Positions 24,687 through 37,500 of a DNA stretch of 64,000 bases are shown here, piece after piece. Position numbers and translations under genes: made by a program. Numbering within the stretch: position 1 is the stretch's first letter; every line of letters starts with the position of its first letter. Source of the DNA: Axinella damicornis (taxonomy: Eukaryota; Porifera; Demospongiae; Axinellida; Axinellidae); the NCBI GenBank assembly GCA_963931865.1, contig OZ007517.1, positions 5,035,707 to 5,099,706 on the forward strand, given 5' to 3'. A model generated the notes under the pieces. It made no database searches and was not told the origin of the DNA. It was given only the letters and a program-made list of their open reading frames with translations.

Positions 24687-27600
24687 CTCACCGGACAGGC
24701 CCGGCCCCCACTGGGCCGGCCCGGCCCCCACGGGGCCGGCCCGGCCCCCACGGGGCCGACCCGGCCCCCACGGGGCCGGCCCGGCCCCCACGGGGCCGGC
24801 CCGGCCCCCACGGGGCCGGCCAGGCCCCCACGGGGCCGGCCAGGCCCCCACGGGGCCGGCCAGGCCCCCACGGGGCCGGCCCGGCCCCCACGGGGCCGGC
24901 CAGGACCCCACGGCGCCGGCAAGGCCCCCACGGTGCCGGCCAGGCCCCCACCGGACAGGCCCGGCCCCCACTGGGCCGGCCAGTCCCCCACGGGGCCGGC
25001 CAGGCCCCCACGGGGCCGGCCAGGCCCCCACGGGGCCGGCCAGGCCCCCACGGGGCCGGCCAGGAACCCACGGGGCCGGCCAGGCCCCCACGGGGCCGGC
25101 CAGGCCCCCACAAGCCCGGCCAGGCCCCCACGGGGCCGGCCAGGCCCCCACGGGGCCGGCCAGGCCCACACGGGGCTGGCCAGGCCCACACGGGGCCGGC
25201 CAGGCCCCCACGGGGCCGGCCAGGACCCCACGGGGCCGGCCAGGCCCCCACGGGGCCGGCCAGGCCCCCACAAGCCCGGCCAGGCCCCCACGGGGCCGGC
25301 CAGGCCCCCACGGGGCCGGCCAGGCCCCCACGGGGCCGGCCCGGCCCCCACAAGGCCGGCCAGGCCCCCACGAAGCCGGCCCGGCCCCCACGGGGCAGGC
25401 CAGGCCCCCACGGGGCCGGCCAGGCCCCCACGGGGCCGGCCCGGCCCCCACGGGGCCGGCCAGGACCCCACGGGGCCGGCAAGGCCCCCACGGTGCCGGC
25501 CAGGCCCTCACCGGACAGGCCCGGCCCCCACTGGGCCGGCCCGGCCCCCACGGGGCCGGCCCGGCCCCCACGGGGCCGGCCCGGCCCCCACGGGGCCGAC
25601 CCGGCCCCCACGGGGCCGGCCCGGCCCCCACGGGGCCGGCCCGGCCCCCACGGGGCCGGCCAGGCCCCCACGGGGCCGGCCAGGCCCCCACGGGGCCGGC
25701 CCGGCCCCCACGGGGCCGGCCAGGACCCCACGGCGCCGGCAAGGCCCCCACGGTGCCGGCCAGGCCCCCACCGGACAGGCCCGGCCCCCACTGGGCCGGC
25801 CAGTCCCCCACGGGGCCGGCCAGGCCCCCACGGGGCCGGCCAGGCCCCCACGGGGCCGGCCAGGCCCCCACGGGGCCGGCCAGGCCCCCACGGGGCCGGC
25901 CAGGACCCCACGGGGCCGGCCAGGCCCCCACGGGGCCGGCCAGGCCCCCACAAGCCCGGCCAGGCCCCCACGGGGCCGGCCAGGCCCCCACGGGGCCGGC
26001 CAGGCTCCCACGGGGCTGGCCAGGCCCACACGGGGCCGGCCAGGCCCCCACGGGGCCGGCCAGGACCCCACGGGGCCGGCCAGGCCCCCACGGGGCCGGC
26101 CAGGCCCCCACAAGCCCGGCCAGGCCCCCACGGGGCCGGCCAGGCCCCCACGGGGCCGGCCAGGCCCCCACGGGGCCGGCCCGGCCCCCACAAGGCCGGC
26201 CAGGCCCCCACGAAGCCGGCCCGGCCCCCACGGGGCAGGCCAGGCCCCCACAGGGCCGGCCAGGCCCCCACGGGGCCGGCCCGGCCCCCACGGGGCCGGC
26301 CAGGACCCCACGGGGCCGGCAAGGCCCCCACGGTGCCGGCCAGGCCCTCACCGGACAGGCCCGGCCCCCACTGGGCCGGCCCGGCCCCCACGGGGCCGGC
26401 CCGGCCCCCACGGGGCCGACCCGGCCCCCACGGGGCCGGCCCGGCCCCCACGGGGCCGGCCCGGCCCCCACGGGGCCGGCCAGGCCCCCACGGGGCCGGC
26501 CAGGCCCCCACGGGGCCGGCCAGGCCCCCACGGGGCCGGCCAGGACCCCACGGCGCCGGCAAGGCCCCCACGGTGCCGGCCAGGCCCCCACCGAACAGGC
26601 CCGGCCCCCACTGGGCCGGCCAGTCCCCCACGGGGCCGGCCAGGCCCCCACGGGGCCGGCCAGGCCCCCACGGGGCCGGCCAGGCCCCCACGGGGCCGGC
26701 CAGGCCCCCACGGGGCCGGCCCGGCCCCCACAAGGCCGGCCAGGCCCCCACGAAGCCGGCCCGGCCCCCACGGGGCAGGCCAGGCCCCCACGGGGCCGGC
26801 CAGGCCCCCACGGGGCCGGCCCGGCCCCCACGGGGCCGGCCAGGACCCCACGGGGCCGGCAAGGCCCCCACGGTGCCGGCCAGGCCCTCACCGGACAGGC
26901 CCGGCCCCCACTGGGCCGGCCCGGCCCCCACGGGGCCGGCCCGGCCCCCACGGGGCCGGCCCGGCCCCCACGGGGCCGACCCGGCCCCCACGGGGCCGGC
27001 CCGGCCCCCACGGGGCCGGCCCGGCCCCCACGGGGCCGGCCAGGCCCCCACGGGGCCGGCCAGGCCCCTACGGGGCCGGCCCGGCCCCCACGGGGCCGGC
27101 CAGGACCCCACGGCGCCGGCAAGGCCCCCACGGTGCCGGCCAGGCCCCCACCGGACAGGCCCGGCCCCCACTGGGCCGGCCAGTCCCCCACGGGGCCGGC
27201 CAGGCCCCCACGGGGCCGGCCAGGCCCCCACGGGGCCGGCCAGGCCCCCACGGGGCCGGCCAGGCCCCCACGGGGCCGGCCAGGACCCCACGGGGCCGGC
27301 CAGGCCCCCACGGGGCCGGCCAGGCCCCCACAAGCCCGGCCAGGCCCCCACGGGGCCGGCCAGGCCCCCACGGGGCCGGCCAGGCCCCCACGGGGCTGGC
27401 CAGGCCCACACGGGGCCGGCCAGGCCCCCACGGGGCCGGCCAGGACCCCACGGGGCCGGCCAGGCCCCCACGGGGCCGGCCAGGCCCCCACAAGCCCGGC
27501 CAGGCCCCCACGGGGCCGGCCAGGCCCCCACGGGGCCGGCCAGGCCCCCACGGGGCCGGCCCGGCCCCCACAAGGCCGGCCAGGCCCCCACGAAGCCGGC

Positions 27601-28566
27601 CCGGCCCCCACGGGGCAGGCCAGGCCCCCACGGGGCCGGCCAGGCCCCCACGGGGCCGGCCCGGCCCCCACGGGGCCGGCCAGGACCCCACGGGGCCGGC
27701 AAGGCCCCCACGGTGCCGGCCAGGCCCTCACCGGACAGGCCCGGCCCCCACTGGGCCGGCCCGGCCCCCACGGGGCCGGCCCGGCCCCCACGGGGCCGGC
27801 CAGGCCCCCACGGGGCCGGCCAGGCCCCCACGGGGCCGGCCAGGCCCCCACGGGGCCGGCCCGGCCCCCACGGGGCCGGCCAGGACCCCACGGCGCCGGC
27901 AAGGCCCCCACGGTGCCGGCCAGGCCCCCACCGAACAGGCCCGGCCCCCACTGGGCCGGCCAGTCCCCCACGGGGCCGGCCAGGCCCCCACGGGGCCGGC
28001 CAGGCCCCCACGGGGCCGGCCAGGCCCCCACGGGGCCGGCCAGGCCCCCACTGGGCCGGCCAGGCCCCCACGGGCCCGGCCAGGCCCCCACGGGGCCGGC
28101 CAGGCCCCCACGGGGCCGGCCAGGCCCCCACAAGCCCGGCCAGGCCCCCACGGGGCCGGCCAGGCCCCCACGGGCCCGGCCAGGCCCCCACGGGGCCGGC
28201 CAGGCCCCCACGGGGCCGGCCAGTCCCCCACGGGGCCGGCCAGGCCCCCACGGGGCCGGCCAGGCCCCCACGGGGCCGGCCAGGCCCCCACGGGGCCGGC
28301 CAGGCCCCCACTGGGCCGGCCAGGCCCCCACGGGCCCGGCCAGGCCCCCACGGGGCCGGCCAGGCCCCCACGGGGCCGGCCAGGCCCCCACGGGGCCGGC
28401 CAGGCCCCCACAAGCCCGGCCAGGCCCCCACGGGGCCGGCCAGGCCCCCACGGGCCCGGCCAGGCCCCCACGGGGCCGGCCAGGCCCCCACGGGGCCGGC
28501 TAGGCCCCCACGGGGCCGGCCAGGCCCCCACGGGGCCGGCCAGGCCCCCACGGGGCCAACCAGGCC
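24687..28566. repeat. Higher-order repeat, 820-840-bp period
   Basis: CCCTCACCGGACAGG with its neighbours recurs at 24687, 25507, 26347, 26887 and 27727. The spacings are 820, 840, 540 and 840 bp, all whole multiples of 20. Each period also carries GGGGCCGACCCGG, CACGGCGCCGGCAAGG, AGGCCCACACGG, CACAAGGCCGG and CACGAAGCCGG in the same order. The 540-bp copy lacks 15 basic units. A similar spacing of 860 bp is seen at 7617 to 8477 in the first type A domain. The right edge is approximate because the last copy grades into ordinary type A units. Confidence 0.82.
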
Positions 28567-31500
28567 CCCACGGGGCCGGCCAGGACCCCACGGGGCCGGC
28601 CAGGCCCCCACGGGGCCGGCCAGGCCCCCACAAGCCCGGCCAGGCCCCCACGGGGCCGGCCAGGCCCCCACGGGGCCGGCCAGGCCCCCACGGGGCCGGC
28701 CAGGCCCCCACGGGGCCGGCCAGGCCCCCACGGGGCCGGCCAGGCCCACACGGGGCCGGCCAGGCCCCCACGGGGCCGGCCAGGACCCCACGGGGCCGGC
28801 CAGGCCCCCACGGGGCCGGCCAGGCCCCCACAAGCCCGGCCAGGCCCCCACGGGGCCGGCCAGGCCCCCACGGGGCCGGCCAGGCCCCCACGGGGCCGGC
28901 CAGGCCCCCACGGGGCCGGCCCGGCCCCCACGGGGCCGGCCAGGCACCCACGGGGCCGGCCCGGCCCCCACGGGTCCGGCCAGACCCCCACGGGGCAGGC
29001 CAGGCCCCCACGGGGTCGGACCGGCTCCCACTTGGCCGGCCAGGACCCCACGGGGCCGGCCAGGCCCCCACGGGGCCGGCCCGGCCCCCACGTCCCGGCC
29101 CCCACGGCCCGGCCCCCACAGGACCGGCCAGGCCCCCACGGGGCCGGCCCGGCCCCCACGGGGCCGGCCAGGCCCCCACAAGCCCGGCCAGGCCCCCACG
29201 GGGCCGGCCAGGCCCCCACGGGGCCGGCCAGGCCCCCACGGGGCCGGCCAGGCCCCCACGGGGCCGGCCCGGCCCCCACGGGGCCGGCCAGGCACCCACG
29301 GGGCCGGCCCGGCCCCCACGGGTCCGGCCAGACCCCCACGGGGCAGGCCAGGCCCCCATGGGGCCGGCCAGTCCCCCACGGGGCCGGCCAGGCCCCCACG
29401 GGGCCGGACCGGCTCCCACTGGGCCGGCCAGGACCCCACGGGGCCGGCCAGGCCCCCACGGGGCCGGCCCGGCCCCCACGTCCCGGCCCCCACGGCCCGG
29501 CCCCCACGGGGCCGGCCCGGCCCCCACGGGGCCGGCCCGGCCCCCACGGGGCCGGCCAGGCCCCCACGGGGCCGGCCCGGCCCCCACGGGGCCGGCCAGG
29601 ACCCCACGGGGCCGGCAAGGCCCCCACGGTGCCGGCCAGGCCCCCACAAGCCCGGCCAGGCCCCCACGGGGCCGGCCAGGCCCCCACGGGGCCGGCCCGG
29701 CCCCCACGGGGCCGGCCCGGCCCCCACGGGGCCGGCCAGGCCCCCACGGGGCCGGCCCGGCCCCCACGGGGCCGGCCAGGACCCCACGGGGCCGGCAAGG
29801 CCCCCACGGTGCCGGCCAGGCCCCCACCGGACAGGCCCGGCCCCCAGTGGGCCGGCCTGTCCCCCACGGGGCCGACCAGGCCCCCACGGGGCCGGCCAGG
29901 ACCCCACGGGGCCGGCAAGGCCCCCACGGTGCCGGCCAGGCCCCCACCGGACAGGCCCGGCCCCCAGTGGGCCGGCCAGTCCCCCACGGGGCCGACCAGG
30001 CCCCCACGGGGCCGGCCAGGACCCCACGGGGCCGGCAAGGCCCCCACGGTGCCGGCCAGGCCCCCACCGGACAGGCCCGGCCCCCAGTGGGCCGGCCAGT
30101 CCCCCACGGGGCCGACCAGGCCCCCACGGGCCGGCCAGTCCCCCACGGGGCCGGCTCGGCCCCCACGGGGCCGGCCTGCCCCCCACCGGGCCTGCCAGGC
30201 CCCCACGGGGCCGGCCCGGCCCCCACGGGGCCGGCCAGGCCCCCACGGGGCCGGCCAGGCCCCCACGGGGCCGGCCAGGCCCCCACGGGGCCGGCCAGGC
30301 CCACACGGGGCCGGCCAGGCCCCCACGGGGCCGGCCAGGACCCCACGGGGCCGGCCAGGCCCCCACGGGGCCGGCCAGGCCCCCACAAGCCCGGCCAGGC
30401 CCCCACGGGGCCGGCCAGGCCCCCACGGGGCCGGCCAGGCCCCCACGGGGCCGGCCAGGCCCCCACGGGGCCGGCCCGGCCCCCACGGGGCCGGCCAGGC
30501 ACCCACGGGGCCGGCCCGGCCCCCACGGGTCCGGCCAGACCCCCACGGGGCAGGCCAGGCCCCCACGGGGCCGGACCGGCTCCCACTTGGCCGGCCAGGA
30601 CCCCACGGGGCCGGCCAGGCCCCCACGGGGCCGGCCCGGCCCCCACGTCCCGGCCCCCACGGCCCGGCCCCCACAGGACCGGCCAGGCCCCCACGGGGCC
30701 GGCCCGGCCCCCACGGGGCCGGCCAGGCCCCCACAAGCCCGGCCAGGCCCCCACGGGGCCGGCCAGGCCCCCACGGGGCCGGCCAGGCCCCCACGGGGCC
30801 GGCCAGGCCCCCACGGGGCCGGCCCGGCCCCCACGGGGCCGGCCAGGCACCCACGGGGCCGGCCCGGCCCCCACGGGTCCGGCCAGACCCCCACGGGGCA
30901 GGCCAGGCCCCCATGGGGCCGGCCAGTCCCCCACGGGGCCGGCCAGGCCCCCACGGGGCCGGACCGGCTCCCACTGGGCCGGCCAGGACCCCACGGGGCC
31001 GGCCAGGCCCCCACGGGGCCGGCCCGGCCCCCACGTCCCGGCCCCCACGGCCCGGCCCCCACGGGGCCGGCCAGGCCCCCACGGGGCCGGCCCGGCCCCC
31101 ACGGGGCCGGCCAGGCCCCCACGGGGCCGGCCCGGCCCCCACGGGGCCGGCCCGGCCCCCACGGGGCCGGCCCGGCCCCCACGGGGCCGGCCAGGCCCCC
31201 ACGGGGCCGGCCCGGCCCCCACGGGGCCGGCCAGGACCCCACGGGGCCGGCAAGGCCCCCACGGTGCCGGCCAGGCCCCCACAAGCCCGGCCAGGCCCCC
31301 ACGGGGCCGGCCAGGCCCCCACGGGGCCGGCCCGGCCCCCACGGGGCCGGCCCGGCCCCCACGGGGCCGGCCAGGCCCCCACGGGGCCGGCCAGGCCCCC
31401 ACGGGGCCGGCCAGGCCCCCACGGGGCCGGCCCGGCCCCCACGGGGCCGGCCAGGACCCCACGGGGCCGGCAAGGCCCCCACGGTGCCGGCCAGGCCCCC

Positions 31501-34500
31501 ACCGGACAGGCCCGGCCCCCAGTGGGCCGGCCTGTCCCCCACGGGTCCGACCAGGCCCCCACGGGGCCGGCCAGGACCCCACGGAGCCGGCAAGGCCCCC
31601 ACGGTGCCGGCCAGGCCCCCACCGGACAGGCCCGGCCCCCAGTGGGCCGGCCAGTCCCCCACGGGGCCGACCAGGCCCCCACGGGGCCGGCCAGGACCCC
31701 ACGGGGCCGGCAAGGCCCCCACGGTGCCGGCCAGGCCCCCACCGGACAGGCCCGGCCCCCAGTGGGCCGGCCAGTCCCCCACGGGGCCGACCAGGCCCCC
31801 ACGGGCCGGCCAGTCCCCCACGGGGCCGGCTCGGCCCCCACGGGGCCGGCCTGGCCCCCACCGGGCCTGCCAGGCCCCCACGGGGCCGGCCCGTCCCCAC
31901 GGGGCCGGCCAGGCCCCCACGGGGCCGGCCAGGCCCCCACGGGGCCGGCCAGGCCCCCACGGGGCCGGCCAGGCCCCCACGGGGCCGGCCAGGCCCCCAC
32001 GGGGCCGGCCAGGCCCACACGGGGCCGGCCAGGCCCCCACGGGGCCGGCCAGGACCCCAAGGGGCCGGCCAGGCCCCCACGGGGCCGGCCAGGCCCCCAC
32101 AAGCCCGGCCAGGCCCCCACGGGGCCGGCCAGGCCCCCACGGGGCCGGCCAGGCCCCCACGGGGCCGGCCAGGCCCCCACGGGGCCGGCCCGGCCCCCAC
32201 GGGGCCGGCCCGGCCCCCACGGGGCCGGCCCGGCCCCCACGGGGCCGGCCAGGCACCCACGGGGCCGGCCCGGCCCCCACGGCTCCCACGGGGCCGGCCA
32301 GGACCCCACGGGGCCGGCCAGGACCCCACGGGGCCGGCCAGGCCCCCACGGGGCCGGCCCGGCCCCCACGTCCCGGCCCCCACGGCCCGGCCCCCACAGG
32401 GCCGGCCAGGCCCCCACGGGGCCGGCCCGGCCCCCACGGGGCCGGCCAGGCCCCCACGGGGCCGGCCCGGCCCCCACGGGGCCGGCCAGGCCCCCACGGG
32501 GCCGGCCAGGCCCCCACGGGGCCGGCCCGGCCCCCACGGGGCCGGCCAGGACCCCACGGGGCCGGCAAGGCCCCCACGGTGCCGGCCAGGCCCCCACAAG
32601 CCCGGCCAGGCCCCCACGGGGCCGGCCAGGCCCCCACGGGGCCGGCCCGGCCCCCACGGGGCCGGCCCGGCCCCCACGGGGCCGGCCCGGCCCCCACGGG
32701 GCCGGCCAGGCCCCCACGGGGCCGGCCAGGCCCCCACGGGGCCGGCCCGGCCCCCACGGGGCCGGCCCGGCCCCCACGGGGCCGGCCAGGACCCCACGGG
32801 GCCGGCAAGGCCCCCACGGTGCCGGCCAGGCCCCCACCGGACAGGCCCGGCCCCCAGTGGGCCGGCCTGTCCCCCACGGGGCCGACCAGGCCCCCACGGG
32901 GCCGGCCAGGACCCCACGGGGCCGGCAAGGCCCCCACGGTTCCGGCCAGGCCCCCACCGGACAGGCCCGGCCCCCAGTGGGCCGGCCAGTCCCCCACGGG
33001 GCCGACCAGGCCCCCACGGGGCCGGCCAGGACCCCACGGGGCCGGCAAGGCCCCCACGGTGCCGGCCAGGCCCCCACCGGACAGGCCCGGCCCCCAGTGG
33101 GCCGGCCAGTCCCCCACGGGGCCGACCAGGCCCCCACGGGGCCGGCCAGTCCCCCACGGGGCCGGCTCGGCCCCCACGGGGCCGGCCTGGCCCCCACCGG
33201 GCCTGCCAGGCCCCCACGGGGCCGGCCCGGCCCCCACGGGGCCGGCCAGGCCCCCACGGGGCCGGCCAGGCCCCCACGGGGCCGGCCAGGCCCCCACGGG
33301 GCCGGCCAGGCCCCCACGGGGCCGGCCAGGCCCCCACGGGGCCGGCCCGGCCCCCACGGGGCCGGCCAGGACCCCACGGGGCCGGCAAGGCCCCCACGGT
33401 GCCGGCCAGGCCCCCACCGGACAGGCCCGGCCCCCAGTGGGCCGGCCTGTCCCCCACGGGGCCGACCAGGCCCCCACGGGGCCGGCCCGGCCCCCACGGG
33501 GCCGGCCAGGCCCCCACGGGGCCGGCCAGGCCCCCACGGGGCCGGCCAGGCCCCCACGGGGCCGGCCAGGCCCCCACGGGGCCGGCCCGGCCCCCACGGG
33601 GCCGGCCAGGACCCCACGGGGCCGGCAAGGCCCCCACGGTGCAGGCCAGGCCCCCACCGGACAGGCCCGGCCCCCAGTGGGCCGGCCTGTCCCCCACGGG
33701 GCCGACCAGGCCCCCACGGGGCCGGCCAGGACCCCACGGGGCCGGCAAGGCCCCCACGGTTCCGGCCAGGCCCCCACCGGACAGGCCCGGCCCCCAGTGG
33801 GCCGGCCAGTCCCCCACGGGGCCGACCAGGCCCCCACGGGGCCGGCCAGGACCCCACGGGGCCGGCAAGGCCCCCACGGTGCCGGCCAGGCCCCCACCGG
33901 ACAGGCCCGGCCCCCAGTGGGCCGGCCAGTCCCCCACGGGGCCGACCAGGCCCCCACGGGGCCGGCCAGTCCCCCACGGGGCCGGCTCGGCCCCCACAGG
34001 CCGGCCTGGCCCCCACCGGGCCTGCCAGGCCCCCACGGGGCCGGCCCGGCCCCCACGGGGCCGGCCAGGCCCCCACGGGGCCGGCCAGGCCCCCACGGGG
34101 CCGGCCAGGCCCCCACGGGGCCGGCCAGGCCCCCACGGGGCCGGCCAGGCCCCCACGGGGCCGGCCAGGCCCACACGGGGCCGGCCAGGCCCCCACGGGG
34201 CCGGCCAGGACCCCAAGGGGCCGGCCAGGCCCCCACGGGGCCGGCCAGGCCCCCACAAGCCCGGCCAGGCCCCCACGGGGCCGGCCAGGCCCCCACGGGG
34301 CCGGCCAGGCCCCCACGGGGCCGGCCAGGCCCCCACGGGGCCGGCCCGGTCCCCACGGGGCCGGCCCGGCCCCCACGGGGCCGGCCAGGCACCCACGGGG
34401 CCGGCCCGGCCCCCACGGCTCCCACGGGGCCGGCCAGGACCCCACGGGGCCGGCCAGGACCCCACGGGGCCGGCCAGGCCCCCACGGGGCGGGCCCGGCC

Positions 34501-37500
34501 CCCACGTCCCGGCCCCCACGGCCCGGCCCCCACAGGGCCGGCCAGGCCCCCACGGGGCCGGTCCGGCCCCCACGGGGCCGGCCAGGCCCCCACGGGGTTG
34601 GCCCGGCCCCCACGGGGCCGGCCAGGCCCCCACGGGGCCGGCCAGGCCCCCACGGGGCCGGCCCGGCCCCCACGGGGCCGGCCAGGACCCCACGGGGCCG
34701 GCAAGGCCCCCACGGTGCCGGCCAGGCCCCCACCGGACAGGCCCGACCCCCACTGGGCCGGCCCGGCCCCCACGGGGCCGGCCAGGCAACCACGGGGCCA
34801 CCCGGCCCCCACGGGGCCGGCCAGGACCCCACGGGGCCGGCCAGGCCCCCACGGGGCCGGCCCGGCCCCCACGGTCCGGCCCCCACAGGGCCGGCCAGGC
34901 CCCCACGGGGCCGGCCCGGCCCCCACGGCTCCCACGGGGCCGGCCAGGACCCCACGGGGCCGGCCAGGACCCCACGGGGCCGGCCAGGCCCCCACGGGGC
35001 CGGCCCGGCCCCCACGTCCCGGCCCCCACGGCCCGGCCCCCACAGGGCCGGCCAGGCCCCCACGGGGCCGGCCCGGCCCCCACGGGGCCGGCCCGGCCCC
35101 CACGGGGCCGGCCAGGCCCCCACGGGGTCGGCCCGGCCCCCACGGGGCCGGCCAGGCCCCCACGGGGCCGGCCCGGCCCCCACGGGGCCGGCCCGGCCCC
35201 CACGGGGCCGGCCCGGCCCCCACGGGGCCGGCCAGGACCCCACGGGGCCGGCAAGGCCCCCACGGTGCCGGCCAGGCCCCCACCGGACAGGCCCGGCCCC
35301 CACTGGGCTGGCCCGGCCCCCACGGGGCCGGCCAGGCAACCACGGGGCCACCCGGCCCCCACGGGGCCGGCCAGGACCCCACAGGGCCGGCCAGGCCCCC
35401 ACGGGGCCGGCCCGGCCCCCACGTCCCGGCCCCCACGACCCGGCCCCCACAGGGCCGGCCAGGCCCCCACGGGGCCGGCCCGGTCCCCACGGGGCCGGCC
35501 AGGCCCCCACGGGGCCGGCCCGGCCCCCACGGGGCAGGCCAGGCCCCCACGGGGCCGGCCCGGCCCCCACGGGGCCGGCCAGGCCCCCACAAGCCCGGCC
35601 AGGCCCCCACGGGGCCGGCCAGGCCCCCACGGGGCCGGCCAGGCCCCCACGGGGCCGGCCAGGCCCCCACGGGGTTGGCCCGGCCCCCACGGGGCCGGCC
35701 AGGCACCCACGGGACCGGCCCGGCCCCCACGGGTCCGGCCAGACCCCCACGGGGCAGGCCAGGCCCCCATGGGGCCGGCCAGTCCCCCACGGGGCCGGCC
35801 AGGCCCCCACGGGGCCGGACCGGCTCCCACTGGGCCGGCCAGGACCCCACGGGGCCGGCCAGGACCCCACGGGGCCGGCCAGGCCCCCACGGGGCCGGCC
35901 CGGCCCCCACGTCCCGGCCCCCACAGGGCCGGCCAGGCCCCCACGGGGCCGGCCCGGCCCCCACGGGGCCGGCCCGGCCCCCACAAGGCCGGCCAGGACC
36001 CCACGGGTCCGGCAAGGCCCCCACGGTGCCGGCCAGGCCCCCACAAGCCCGGCCAGGCCCCCACGGGGCCGGCCAGGCCCCCACGGGGCCGGCCCGGCCC
36101 CCACGGGGCCGGCCCGGCCCCCACGGGGCCGGCCCGGCCCCCACGGGGCCGGCCCGGCCCCCACGGGGCCGGCCAGGCCCCCACGGGGCCGGCCAGGCCC
36201 CCACGGGGCCGGCCCGGCCCCCACGGGGCCGGCCAGGACCCCACGGGGCCGGCAAGGCCCCCACGGTGCCGGCCAGGCCCCCACCGGACAGGCCCGGCCC
36301 CCACTGGGCCGGCCCGGCCCCCACGGGGCCGGCCAGGCAACCACGGGGCCACCCGGCCCCCAAGGGGCCGGCCAGGACCCCACGGGGCCGGCCAGGCCCC
36401 CACGGGGCCGGCCCGGCCGCCACGTCCCGGCCCCCACGGCCCGGCCCCCACAGGGCCGGCCAGGCCCCCACTGGGCCGGCCCGGCCCCCACGGCTCCCAC
36501 GGGGCCGGCCAGGACCCCACGGGGCCGGCCAGGACCCCACGGGGCCGGCCAGGCCCCCACGGGGCCGGCCCGGCCCCCACGTCCCGGCCCCCACGGCCCG
36601 GCCCCCACAGGGCCGGCCAGGCCCCCACGGGGCCGGCCCGGCCCCCACGGGGCCGGCCAGGCCCCCACGGGGTCGGCCCGGCCCCCACGGGGCCGGCCAG
36701 GCCCCCACGGGGCCGGCCAGGCCCCCACGGGACCGGCCCGGCCCCCACGGGGCCGGCCAGGACCCCACGGGGCCGGCAAGACCCCCACGGTGCCGGCCAG
36801 GCCCCCACCGGACAGGCCCGGCCCCCACTGGGCCGGCCCGGCCCCCACGGGGCCGGCCAGGCCCCCACGGGGCCGGCCAGGCCCCCACGGGGCCGGCCCG
36901 GCCCCCACGGGGCCGGCCAGGCACCCACGGGGCCGGCCCGGCCCCCACGGGTCCGGCCAGACCCCCACGGGCAGGCCAGGCCCCCATGGGGCCGGCCAGT
37001 CCCCCACGGGGCCGGCCAGGCCCCCACGGGGCCGGACCGGCTCCCACTGGGCCGGCCAGGACCCCACGGGGCCGGCCAGGCCCCCACGGGGCCGGCCCGG
37101 CCCCCACGTCCCGGCCCCCACGGCCCGGCCCCCACAGGGCCGGCCAGGCCCCCACTGGGCCGGCCCGGCCCCCACGGGGCCGGCCAGGCAACCACGGGGC
37201 CACCCGGCCCCCACGGGGCCGGCCAGGACCCCACGGGGCCGGCCAGGCCCCCACGGGGCCGGCCCGGCCCCCACGTCCCGGCCCCCACGGCCCGGCCCCC
37301 ACAGGGCCGGCCAGGCCCCCACGGGGCCGGCCCGGCCCCCACGGGGCCGGCCAGGCCCCCACGGGGCCGGCCCGGCCCCCACGGGGCAGGCCAGGCCCCC
37401 ACGGGGCCGGCCCGGCCCCCACGGGGCCGGCCAGGCCCCCACAAGCCCGGCCAGGCCCCCACGGGGCCGGCCAGGTCCCCACGGGGCCGGCCAGGCCCCC

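Larger units (their letters stand above)
17261..28970. repeat. 20-bp satellite, type A domain (second)
   Basis: Type A landmarks return: CCCTCACCGG at 17319, 20837, 23507, 24687, 25507, 26347, 26887 and 27727; CCCTCACGGGG at 19275, 20410, 21925 and 23060; CACAAGCCTGG; and CCATGCCCCC. The domain is longer than the first type A block because of internal tandem duplication, described separately. It ends where the type B variant CGGGTCCGGCCAGACCCC reappears. The whole stretch is satellite; no gene, RNA or unique insert is seen. Confidence 0.95.
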
